NCBI RefSeq assembly: GCF_905171775.1
Contig: NC_053499.1
Span: 30,906,526-30,970,525 of the forward strand
Length of the DNA: 64,000 bases
Source: Rana temporaria
Lineage: Eukaryota > Chordata > Amphibia > Anura > Ranidae
Direction of reading: 5' to 3'
A model generated the notes under the pieces. It was given only the letters and a program-made list of their open reading frames with translations. It was not told where the DNA came from and ran no database searches. How positions within the stretch are numbered: position 1 is the stretch's first letter; each line of letters begins with the position of its first letter. This document shows, piece by piece, positions 54,161 through 63,961 of this stretch. The position numbers and the translations under genes are program-made.

Positions 54161-56006
54161 AGATCAGTAATTGTCCAATAGATCCCTGTAGCCCGGGTGC
54201 GCTGGGAGCAGAAGCACATTACAGGTGGCGGGGCATACGTGGCATCTTTTGTTACTTGGAGGGTGGCACTCGGAGAGCATTTCTGGGAGTGCACGGGATG
54301 ATTGGCATCAGCTCCGGCCAACCCAGAAGCCTCTCATCACACCATCTATGGGAGAAGAGCCGACACACGCAGAGTGGGCGGGACAGACAGGAGACTGCTC
54401 CATGCACACCGGACAGAATTAATTAGTGGAGTCTAGTGACGGAACGTGTTCCGGTAATAGGCTCCGCTGTGATACCCAGCCCGGATTCCGGGGACAGCGG
54501 GAAGTATGCACTCTTGTCAGTTGCCAGTGGAGAGAGCAAGCGGGATGGGGAACCGCAGCACCCGCTACATGCACTCTGCTTCTGGACACAGACAAGGAGG
54601 AGGGAGGGGAGCACTTTGGAGTTCTGGCGCCCCCACGTCTGCGGTGCCTGGGTGCGGAGCACCTCATGCACACTGCCTAGGATCGTCCCTTTTTTTTTTA
54701 AAAGCCTATGGCGTGTGAACACACCCAAAAACTCCACCCGGTGCAGAAAAAATGTGCACACACATAAAGAGTGTTCACAAAAACGTGCAGACGGGTGCAA
54801 CGTCAAGTGGTCCTCCTGTGAAGAGGGACCCAAACCCTGATCCCCCGGGGCGTTAGGCTCCAGACGGGGACTGAGGTACTGTAGTCCGAGCAACCAAAGC
54901 CGACACGGACCCAACTTCCTCGGAGGGACTGCCGAAACAGAACCCTCCCAGTACTAGGTGGGGCTCCCCCGAAGGGAGACCCCATGAGAGCAAGTGAACT
55001 AAGCCAGAAGGCCATGTCCACCTACTCCCAAGACGTTCAGGGCTGGCCCGAGGACCGGCACCCTAATAATCTCACAGTGAACAAAACGTGCACAAACAAA
55101 AATAAGACAAAAATGTGACAAACATAGGCTTAAATAAAAGAAAGTGGGGGAAAGGAATAGTGAAGAGGAGAGTGAAAAGAAGTGGTCATTGTGTTTAACA
55201 ATGACCAGGCCCTCCGGCCAGGAATAAAAAATCCTCCGGTCCTAGCCAAAAGGCACGGCCCAGGAGGCAGGTGCTAAAAAAAGCGTGTATCTGGTGCAGT
55301 GACCGTGGTATCTTAAATCAATGTGTCCCTCACACACAGTGATCTTCAGATACCCCTGGACTGCCACTCCTGGGGCACATGCACCATAGGCTTTTCATTC
55401 CATATCCGACCCCCCGACCGGCCAGTGCAGCCCTCCACCCCTGCCAGCTAGAGAGCCCTTCAAGGTTTTCTTGGGGAGAACTGCCACGCCAGTTAGCAGC
55501 CTCCACCAATACGTCCCTGACAACATTCATGAAGTCTCTGTTGGCATTATTGAATGTGCTGGTGAGATCGTTGTGCAAAAGTCCATTTGAATATCTACCA
55601 GCATATGGCCAGCTTATGGGAGGTTGTTTTTTTATATCTGATGAAAATGCATTTTTCAGAAGCCTCGATGATGTGACTACCTGAAGCAGATTCCCCTGTA
55701 ACAAGGCCAGGAGTTAATGCTTGGAGTACAATAGTACTGTCTGCACAGATGACAGTGTATACATTCCTCAGTAGATGTCTGTGCACCTTAAAGTTGTCAC
55801 ATTTCTTTGTATCATTTGGTTGTGACACTGCTGAAGGCACACAGATCTTTCCCTATGTCTCTGTCTCCATCTATTCCCGTCTCTTTGGCATTTCTGGATC
55901 TGGCAGATGTTTGTCTTTACCCTGCATTGTAAATGACATACCCTTTATGTCACTGTTTACTTTTATTTTCTCTTTGATTTCTTTTTTTTTTTAGAAGCTA
56001 TAGATG
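54161..56006. other. Unidentified GC-richer region, no gene confirmed
   Basis: About 1.8 kb without element ends. Opposed open frames of 100-163 codons occur (54423-54914 minus; 55330-55704 minus; 55379-55684 plus). The minus frame at 55330-55704 (FNNANRDFMNVVRDVLVEAA at its centre) looks protein-like in composition, but I recognise no family and see no clear splice context. A retained retrogene or repeat fragment is possible. Confidence 0.3.
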
Positions 56007-56010
56007 TTAA

Positions 56011-56512
56011 AGTGGAGTTCCACCCATAAATATAACATTACATCAGTAGTTTTAAAAAAATGTCATTATTCCTTTATGAAAAATTTTTTTTTTTTTTATA
56101 TGCCTTCAAAGTGTTGTTGCTAGGCAGAATAGTTAATCTTCCCACTTCCTGCACCTAGGTGCTTAATGCACCGCACAGACTCCTGGGAATGTAGTGGGTG
56201 TAACTTTACAGGAGTCTGTGCACTTCCCAGTCTCAAAGAATCATGTGACTTGGACAGCACAGGTGCTGAAACCTGATCCGACACTGCTTGTGCATCTGCA
56301 AGGCTGAAATCCAGGAAGTCATACAGTCTGGCTTCATGATGCCCACACTTAAGATGGCCCCAGTCAATTTCTATTTTATAAAGTGTCTAAATGCTGTAAC
56401 AACCTAACAAAACGGACCTTAGTTTACAGACTAACTTTACTAGAATACATTAAGCTTGTGTATTACAGGGGTATTTATATTTAAAAAGTGAAATTGTGGC
56501 CGGAACTCCGCT
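56011..56512. mobile_element. TTAA-flanked AGTGGAGTTCCACCC-family MITE, copy 4
   Basis: TTAA lies at 56007-56010 and 56513-56516. The ends AGTGGAGTTCCACCC and GGCCGGAACTCCGCT are related to copies 1-3. The interior is diverged and has CTCCTGGGAATGTAG / CAGGAGTCTGTGC inverted words. Confidence 0.65.
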
Positions 56513-56516
56513 TTAA

Positions 56517-56750
56517 TTACATTTTTGCATGATAAAAGAGAGGCTAGCATGATCATGTGACAATACGGCGGTGTGTTGATTATCCCAACCAGTATACTTC
56601 AAGCCTTAGAAATCTGATAAGGTATGCTGGTAAATTTTAGATGATTTGTCAAATTTTGCGATAAAAATATAATTTAAAGCAAACCAGTTAGTAAAGCAGA
56701 CAAAGGAAATTGGGCAAAATAAGGGGGTTTCTGGAGCTCCAAATGGTGTT
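56517..56750. other. Short spacer, no gene seen
   Basis: AT-rich with no recognisable feature. Confidence 0.45.
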
Positions 56751-56751
56751 A

Positions 56752-57480
56752 TTGGCCAGATTCATAAAGAGTTACGCCGGTGTATCAGTAGATACGCCGA
56801 CGTAACTCGGAATCTGCGCCATCGTAAGTTTAAGTGTATGCTCAAACTGAGATACACTTAAACCTAACTAAGATACGACGGCCTGCGCCGTCGTATCTTA
56901 GGGTGCAATATTTACGCTGGCCGCTAGGTGGCGCTTCCATTGAGTTCGGCGTAGAATATGTAAATGCCTAGAGACGCCGATTCACGAACGTACGTGCGCC
57001 CGGCGCAGTAAAGATAAGCAGTTTCCGTAAGAGTTACGCCGCGTAAAGATAAAGCTGCCCCCTAGCTGGCCTAGTCAAGTATGGCCGTCGTTCCCGCTAT
57101 AAAATTTGAAAAATGTACGTCATTTGCGTAAGTCGTCCGTGAATGGGGCTGGACATCATTTACGTTCACGTCGAAACCAATAAGTCCTTGCGGCGTACTT
57201 TGGAGCAATGCACACTGGGATATGTACACGGACGGCGCATGCGCCGTTCGTAAAAAACGTCAATCACGTCGGGTCACCAAACATTAACATAAAACACGCC
57301 CCCCCATCCTCATCTGAATTAGGCGCGCTTACGCCGGCCCCATTTACGATACGCCGCCATAAGTTAGGAGGCAAGTGCTTTGTGAATACAGTACTTGCCT
57401 CTCTGACTTAAGGCGGCGTAGCGTAAATAGGATACGATACGCCGCCGGAAAGATGCGCCCGGCTACCTGAATCTAGCTAA
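56752..57480. mobile_element. TTGGCCAGATTC / TAGCCAGATTC-family MITE
   Basis: The left end is TTGGCCAGATTCATAAAG and the right end GCTACCTGAATCTAGCTAA. It contains GGCGCATGCGCC at 57234-57245 and the CACGTCGGGTCAC block shared with 18588-19098. Confidence 0.8.
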
Positions 57481-58058
57481 AAGAGTTCAGCATAAAAAGT
57501 GCCCAAAATTAACACATTTACAAACAGGGGAAGATGCCCATCGGGATATGATCAGCCCTGGAGTTCTCAGACGCCGCTCTGTAGGCTCCGCCGCTGGTCC
57601 CCCGGCTGATGTAAAATAAAGATTTGTTTACTTTTAATTATATTGGTTTCAGGGGTATTGCTAGGTGACAAAAAGTCCAGGGGCTTCAGCCCAAAGTCCT
57701 AGGACGGCAACGGCGGGGCGGAGGGGGGATGTGTGTGTATGTGGGGCAGGCTTTTTTTTGGGGCTGGGCGGTGGGGTTGTGTGCTGGGGCAACCAGCAAC
57801 CAGCAAGCTCACTTGCTGGTTGCTGCCTGGCTTACCAGTGCCCATCAATGCTGACCACTAAACTCACCTAAGTAAGCAAAAAGAAAAAAGCTGCGCTAGT
57901 AAAAAAAGTGATAATAAATTGCGCCAATGGTATTCAAAAAATCAGGGTCAATAGACCTCAATAAATAAAAACAATAAAGGTGAACAAATCAGTCCTTGTG
58001 TGTAAGGTGAATCAGTCTGACCATTGATATAGTCATCTGCAATCCACCGAGAAGTCCA
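57481..58058. other. Unclassified DNA with repeat-like edges
   Basis: CAGGGGTATTGCTAGGTGAC at about 57650 resembles a hAT-type left end, but no partner was found. From 57880 a GAAAAAAGCTGCGCTAGT segment begins that appears to continue past the next MITE at 58777-59190. Confidence 0.35.
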
Positions 58059-58059
58059 T

Positions 58060-58776
58060 GGCCTGCATTCAGAAAGGAGATACGACGGCGTATCTCTGGA
58101 TACGCCGTCGTATCTCTGAGTGTGCGTGGTCGTAACTATGCGACTGATTCAGAGAATCAGTTACGCATAGATTTCCCTAAGATCCGACCGGCGTAAGTGT
58201 CTTTCACCGTCGTATCTTAGGCTGCATATTTACGCTGGCCGCTAGGTGGCGCTTCCGTATAGTTACGCGATGAATATGCTAATTAGGTAGATACACCGAT
58301 TCAGAAACGTACGTCCGGCCGGCGCATTTTTTTACGTCGTTTATGTTAGGCTTTTTCCGGCGTAAAGTTACCCCTGCTATATGAGGCATAGCTAATGTTA
58401 AGTATGGACGTCGTTCCCGCGTCGAGTTTTGAAAATGTTATGTCGTTTGCGTAAGTCGTTCGCAAATAGGGCTGTATGTAAGTTACGTTCACGTCTAAAG
58501 CAATGACGACTTGCGGCGTAGTTTCGAGCATGCGCACTGGGATTTTTTTCACGAACGCCGTTCGTAAAATACGTGGGGTCACAGTGAATTTACATAAAAC
58601 ACGCCCACATCATCCCCATTTGAATTAGGCGGGCTTACGCCACCACACATACATTACGCCACCGTAACTAAAGTTCTTTCTGCATACGGAACTTGCGCCC
58701 TAAGTTACGGCAGCGTACCATATATGTGATACGTTACGCCGCGCCAACAGATACTGCAATGTATCTGAATCCGGCC
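58060..58776. mobile_element. GGCCTGCATTCAG / GGCCGGATTC-family MITE
   Basis: The ends are GGCCTGCATTCAGAAAGG and GTATCTGAATCCGGCC. It has CGACGGCGTATCTCTGGATA hairpin words at the left and ACTTGCGCCCTAAGTTACGG at the right. The GGCGCATGCGCC palindrome is reduced to CACGAACGCCGTTCG here. Confidence 0.75.
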
Positions 58777-59200
58777 CCTAAAATATAAATATGTTTAAAC
58801 TCAAAATATTCTCCAAAGTGCAAATGAATCCGCAGCATCCAGAAGAAGTGATGATATAAAAGTGCCTCCACCACAATGACACACTGCCGCTTACCAAAAG
58901 GACATGATCTCTTAATTATAGGAGATCACGGAATGCATGTAATGATAAGGCCCACAGGGGTCTCCTCACTAAAGAGCGTTAATGGATTGGATGCCTCATA
59001 CAGTGTACCGATGCAGGATAGGCCATAAAAAGGAAGGAAACTCACATAGCATAAAATCCTCAATATATTTATTAAGTCATAAAAAATGCGCACTTACATC
59101 AATGAGAAAGGATGAAGGCATAAAAACAAACGAGCTGGCCGGCTCCTCGATCAAACAGCCCGTATCTTCCGGTTCTGGCGTGTGACGCGGTACTAAAGGT
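58777..59200. repeat. Unidentified repeat flanking the MITE
   Basis: This looks like the continuation of the 57880-58058 segment (AATCCTCAATATATTTATTA and CACAATGACACACTGCC words). Its class is unknown. Confidence 0.3.
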
Positions 59201-59618
59201 CAAGTAATTTAAATATTTTTTTTTATTATACTTATCTGCTTTGTGCAAAGATTTTGCACAGAGCTGTCCCCTTAGCTCCTCCTGGCAGACCCCCCCCCCC
59301 CCCCCAATTGGTGCAGTCCGCTCCTGCTTCCTTCCTTAGCAAGCTGGTTGCTATGGAGGCACTCATGCAAACACACTCCTGAGCCAGGCTGTGTGCATCC
59401 ATAAAGACACACAACACCGGTAAGCCATGCCTCTGCTCCCTCCCCACAGGAGTCTGACACGCCTATGGCTCCCACTACTTTCAGTGTCTCCTGTGAGACC
59501 AGGGAGTAAGAGGAGCAGTGCTGCAGTCGAGTCAGTGCTGGAGCGGTGACAGGAGTCAGGTAAGTGTTTAGTGATGTGGGTGGGTAGGATGAAGAGTGGG
59601 GAGTTTTTTACCTTCATA
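59201..59618. other. Spacer with a poly-C run at about 59291-59305
   Basis: Mixed DNA without element ends. Minus-strand frames of 67-84 codons lack motifs. Confidence 0.4.
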
Positions 59619-59925
59619 CAGTGGTCTCCAAACTGCGTCCCTTGCTTGCCTTTATCCGGCCCTTAGCGCACTATACCTCCCACTGATATGAGACACTATT
59701 CTGCCATCTGACACCGACAATGGAGCACCATTTCTCCCACTGACACCACTATTGGGGCACTATTCCTTCCTATGATACCAACAATAGGGCACTATTCCTC
59801 CCCCTAATACCAGATGTTTACTCCCACTGATGCCAGGAAAATGTTCACTCCCGCTGGCCAAAGTCCGGCCCTCCAAGATTCTGAAGGACAATAAACCGGC
59901 CCTTTAGAATGTTTGGAGACCCCTG
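59619..59925. mobile_element. hAT-type MITE with internal CACTATTCCTCCC repeats
   Basis: The flanks are CCTTCATA (59611-59618) and CCTTAATA (59926-59933), which match at 7 of 8 bases. The ends CAGTGGTCTCCAAACTG and AATGTTTGGAGACCCCTG are inverted. Inside are several drifting units of GGGCACTATTCCTCCCACTG. Typical of a widespread vertebrate hAT family; non-coding. Confidence 0.8.
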
Positions 59926-59933
59926 CCTTAATA

Positions 59934-60982
59934 CAAAGAATGCATTAAGGTAAGAAAAAAAATAATAATTTGCAACCACTTTAATAGAAAAACAATGAGG
60001 AGGAAGTGGGAAAAGTCACCTCTCTGTCTCACTAGGATATGTGTGCTGATTTTTGCTTGAGCTATTGAGGTCTGTGAACAGCATACTTTTTTTCAGAAGA
60101 GTAACTAAGGTTAGACTAAAAGATGAGAAAAGGAGCAAAGGGCTTCACCTGCTATTTTGTAGTCCTTATTATAATAAATAAATAAAGAAAAATGTTATAT
60201 ATATTTTTAAAAAACGCTATGCTGCAATGTTTGCAGAAAGCCTGCCCTGTGTGTTTGATTCACAGTGCATCTGTGCAGCCTCATTGTCCCCTGAGACCCC
60301 AGCTCACCAGGGTGTAATTCTTCCTCCGATATAAGTGTCATACAAAGGACTCGTGTAATTTAGTGATATGATAACAAAAATAGCATCAAGGTAATTACCT
60401 TCTGGCGTGTGCCGTATTTCTCATAGCGCAGTAGAAAATGTCACAGGGATTTTTTTTTTATTCCTAACTTGGTGAATTTTCTTCATTCCATAATGGCAAT
60501 GAACCGGACTTACTCAATGGATTTTTAACATGTGTTCAGTTTATAAATGTGTTCATTATCTTAGCCCTTTGCCCGGAGTTAATGCTTGTAGATATTCCGG
60601 CGTTTTAATCAACCAAAGGCACTCTGGTACTGTGTTCTGTCTCAGAGACAATGCGAAGCCGTTTAAGTGATTGTAGACGTCAGTTTATTTTTTCTTCGAT
60701 CTGTCTCTCCATCGCCGATAATAAATGTAGCACAGAAAATATAAAATGCACATCAATTGTCGGGTCCTGCAAAATTGAACTGTAACACCTCTTGTAATCA
60801 TCTGATAATATAGACAATCGGGTGTCACTGGCCTAATAAAACAAATGCTAAGAGAAAAAAGGAAATACATTAACAGGTGAAATTTCACCCTTCAAGTCTT
60901 TACCACATTCTATAAAAAATATTTAACACCAACCCTAAGACAACAAACGAAACCAATCACTGAGCTAATAGTTCTCTATAGG
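59934..60982. other. Unique DNA, no gene seen; possible conserved non-coding stretch
   Basis: About 1 kb between two hAT elements. The stretch 60340-60650 has balanced composition and no repeats. No exon is visible. Confidence 0.35.
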
Positions 60983-61040
60983 ATGCATTGTAGACATGTG
61001 CACAACAAAAGATTTCGTATTTTTTTGTTCCGTTTCGTCT

Positions 61041-62227
61041 CGTTCCGTAGATTCGTAATTTCGTAAGACTCAAGTTTTCCTATTCGGACCCGTTCGTATT
61101 TCGTAAGACTCAAGTTTTCCTATTCGGACCCGTTCGTATTTCGTAAGCCGCAAGTTTTCCTATTCGGACCCGTTCGTATTTCGTAAGACTCAAGTTTTCC
61201 TATTCGGACCCGTTCGTATTTCGTAAGACTCAAGTTTTCCTATTCGGACCCGTTCGTATTTCGTAAGACTCAAGTTTTCCTACTCGGACCCGTTCGTATT
61301 TCGTAAGACGCAAGTTTTCCTATTCGGACCTGTTCGTATTTCGTAAGACGCAAGTTTTCCTATTCGGACCCGTTCGTATTTCGTAAGACTCAAGTTTTCC
61401 GATTCGGACCCGTTCGTATTTCGTAAGACGCAAGTTTTCCTATTCGGACCTGTTCGTATTTCGTAAGACGCAAGTTTTCCTATTCGGACCCGTTCGTACT
61501 TCGTAAGACTCAAGTTTTCCGATTCGGACCCGTTCGTATTTCGTAAGCCGCAAGTTTTCCTATTCGGACCCGTTCGTATTTCGTAAGACTCAAGTTTTCC
61601 TATTCGGACCCGTTCGTATTTCGTAAGACTCAAGTTTTCCTATTCGGACCCGTTCGTATTTCGTAAGACTCAAGTTTTCCTATTCGGACCCGTTCGTATT
61701 TCGTAAGCCGCAAGTTTTCCTATTCGGACCCGTTCGTATTTCGTAAGACTCAAGTTTTCCTATTCGGACCCGTTCGTATTTCGTAAGACTCAAGTTTTCC
61801 GATTCGGACCCGTTCGTATTTCGTAAGCCGCAAGTTTTCCTATTCGGACCCGTTCGTATTTCGTAAGACTCAAGTTTTCCTATTCGGACCCGTTCGTATT
61901 TCGTAAGACTCAAGTTTTCCTATTCGGACCCATTCGTATTTCGTAAGACGCAAGTTTTCCTATTCGGACCCGTTCGTATTTCGTAAGACTCAAGTTTTCC
62001 TATTCGGACCCGTTCGTATTTCGTAAGACTCAAGTTTTCCGATTCGGACCCGTTCGTATTTCGTAAGCCGCAAGTTTTCCTATTCGGACCCGTTCGTATT
62101 TCGTAAGACTCAAGTTTTCCTATTCGGACCCGTTCGTATTTCGTAAGACGCAAGTTTTCCTATTCGGACCCGTTCGTATTTCGTAAGACTCAAGTTTTCC
62201 TATTCGGTCCCGTTCGTATTTTCGTAA
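61041..62227. repeat. 40-bp satellite, about 29 copies, with a 120-bp higher-order period
   Basis: The unit is TATTCGGACCCGTTCGTATT followed by TCGTAAGACTCAAGTTTTCC. Each unit differs mainly at two sites: the first base (T or G of tATTCGG) and the GACT/GACG/GCCG word. GCCG and G-start variants recur every three units from about 61681 to 62080. Because 3 x 40 is divisible by 3, the minus strand is open with a 40-residue period; this is not a gene. Confidence 0.95.
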
Positions 62228-62402
62228 CAGTTTTATTTACGTTTATACTGAATGATTCGTAATTCTGTCTAATTTGTTTTCGTTGATTCGAAATTTGTAA
62301 TTTTGTTAGATAATAATTTTCGTTTAATGGATTCGTAATTTTGTACTTTCGTAAATACATCGCAACACGCGGCTAATCCATATTAAGATAGACATTCTCT
62401 TA

Positions 62403-62582
62403 AGCCCCGTACACACGGTCTGACTTTTTGCCAACAAACGTCAAAATGAGCGTTTTCCAAAAAATCCGACTGTGTGTACGCTCTATCGGACAAACTTTTT
62501 CGGTTTCAAAAGTCCGGCCAACTTCCTTCAGACAAAAATCCACGGAAAAGTTTGTTTGAAGTCCGATCGTGTGTACGTGGCT
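62403..62582. mobile_element. Short GTACACACG-group MITE (CTGACTTTTTGCC arm), TTA-flanked
   Basis: TTA is exactly duplicated at 62400-62402 and 62583-62585. The ends are AGCCCCGTACACACGGTC and GTCCGATCGTGTGTACGTGG. It is about 180 bp with arms and no core module, inserted in the hAT element. Confidence 0.8.
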
Positions 62583-63031
62583 TTACACTGTACAATGTGA
62601 CTCAGCACAAAAGAGATAAGCTGATTGGCTAAGATATTAAGTAAGATAATCACTCACTAACTACACTGCCCAGTGCCCAATCGAAAAAACAATACAAGTA
62701 CACAAATTTACGAACAGACAAAGAAACGGATTTACAAAACACACAAATGAAAATACGAACAAAGGATTTAAAATACGGAATGCAAATCGTTCGTTATAGA
62801 TGTCATTTTCGTTCTTTTGCTATTTTGGTGTTTCGTATTTTAGTAAGATTGTCCAATCATACCTTCGTATTTTCGCTTTTTCGTTATTTTGCTTATTCGT
62901 AATTCCGTAATTTTCGTATTTTGGTTCTTTCAGCTTTTCTAATGTTCGAATTGATACGAATGTACGAAAACGAACAAATTCGTACGAAAATATATTCGTT
63001 ACGAACGGGAACGCACATGTCTAATGCATTG

Positions 63032-63395
63032 TGCCTGTGCTAAGGTCAGAAAAAACGTTAGCGGTACGGTACTGGGTTCCCAGGTGCGATTTTTTGCTGT
63101 CACTTGGAACAGGAAGTGAGGGAAAAAAATTCAGAGGTAAAAGGCGGGAGGGCCCACGCTCACGGGCGACAGGGGTCCGCTGCGACGTCGGTGTCCCACC
63201 CGACCCGTCTTGAAACACGGACCAAGGAGTCTGACACGCGCGCGAGTCGGAGGGCCTCTCAAACGAAACCCTGCGGCGCAATGAAGGTGAGGGCCGGGGT
63301 GCCCCAGCTGAGGTGGGATAAAGTCAGTTTCCTTTTTTGTGATCTATAGCCAGTAGAACTATAGGAAAACTTTTTTTTTTCCATTTTGGATAGAG
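63032..63395. other. Spacer, no gene seen
   Basis: A GC-rich patch lies at 63130-63300 (CACGCTCACGGGCGACAGGG). The frames on both strands overlap each other and have no motif. Confidence 0.4.
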
Positions 63396-63398
63396 TAA

Positions 63399-63961
63399 TG
63401 CCGCGTACACACGATCGTTTTTCGGCATGAAAAAAAAAATATGTTTTTCAGCATGTTCAAAAAACGAAGTTTTTCCAACTTCATCATTAAAAACGATGTT
63501 GCCCACACACCATCGTTTTTGAAAAATTATGAACAAAGCACAGCGACGTTCAACACGTACGACGGCACTCTGAAGGGGAAGTTCTATTCGCCTTTGGGCT
63601 GCTTTTAGCTGATTCCTTGTTAGTAATAGACGATTCACGCTTTTTTGTCTGTTACAGCGTGATGAATGTGCTTACTCCATTATGAATGATAGTTTTACCA
63701 GAATGAGCGCTCCCGTCTCATAACTCGCTTCTGGGCATGCGCAGGTTTAAAATGTTGTTTTAGCCCACACACGATCATTTTTTACAACCCGAAAAATGAC
63801 ATTTTTTAAAACGACGTTAAAGAATGCAGCATGTTCGAATTATTTTTTTGTCGTTTTTCAGAAGCCGAAAAACGATGTAAAGCCCACACACGATCATTTT
63901 AAATGACGTTTTTAAAAACGTAGTTTTTTTAATGTCGAAAAACGATCGTGTGTACTCGGCA
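63399..63961 (+). mobile_element. GTACACACG-group MITE (TTTTTCGGCATG arm) with long core
   Basis: The ends are TGCCGCGTACACACGATCG and CGATCGTGTGTACTCGGCA, between TAA (63396-63398) and TTA (63962-63964). The core 63540-63745 includes GCGACGTTCAACACGTACG, TTACAGCGTGATGAATGTGC, an ATTATGAATGATAG start-like word, and TTCTGGGCATGCGCAGG. It is collinear with 7413-7975. Confidence 0.8.

Larger units (their letters stand above)
60991..63023. mobile_element. Large non-autonomous hAT-type element with exact 8-bp target duplication
   Basis: ATGCATTG is duplicated at 60983-60990 and 63024-63031. The ends are TAGACATGTGC and GCACATGTCTA. Both flanks inside are built from TTCGTA / TACGAA words. The centre is a 40-bp satellite (61041-62227), and a GTACACACG-group MITE sits at 62403-62582. 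No transposase is encoded. Confidence 0.85.

Noticed and set aside
53865..54426. Proline-rich plus-strand frames (collagen- or mucin-like)
   Set aside because: Several registers are open at once because of the CCCCC-rich minisatellite. The composition is explained by the tandem repeat.
54423..54914. A 163-codon minus-strand frame as a candidate host gene
   Set aside because: No motif or family is recognisable, there is no splice or promoter context, and plus-strand frames of similar length overlap it. Recorded only as unclassified DNA.
61280..62153. Minus-strand open frames with a 40-residue repeat, looking like a repetitive protein
   Set aside because: They follow directly from a 40-bp satellite whose trimer is divisible by three. 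There is no start context, no unique domain, and the unit varies at third-position-independent sites.
3426..63961. A CRISPR-like array suggested by many recurring GTACACACG words
   Set aside because: The words are terminal inverted repeats of dispersed elements with irregular spacing and target duplications. There is no repeat-spacer structure, and the DNA is eukaryotic.
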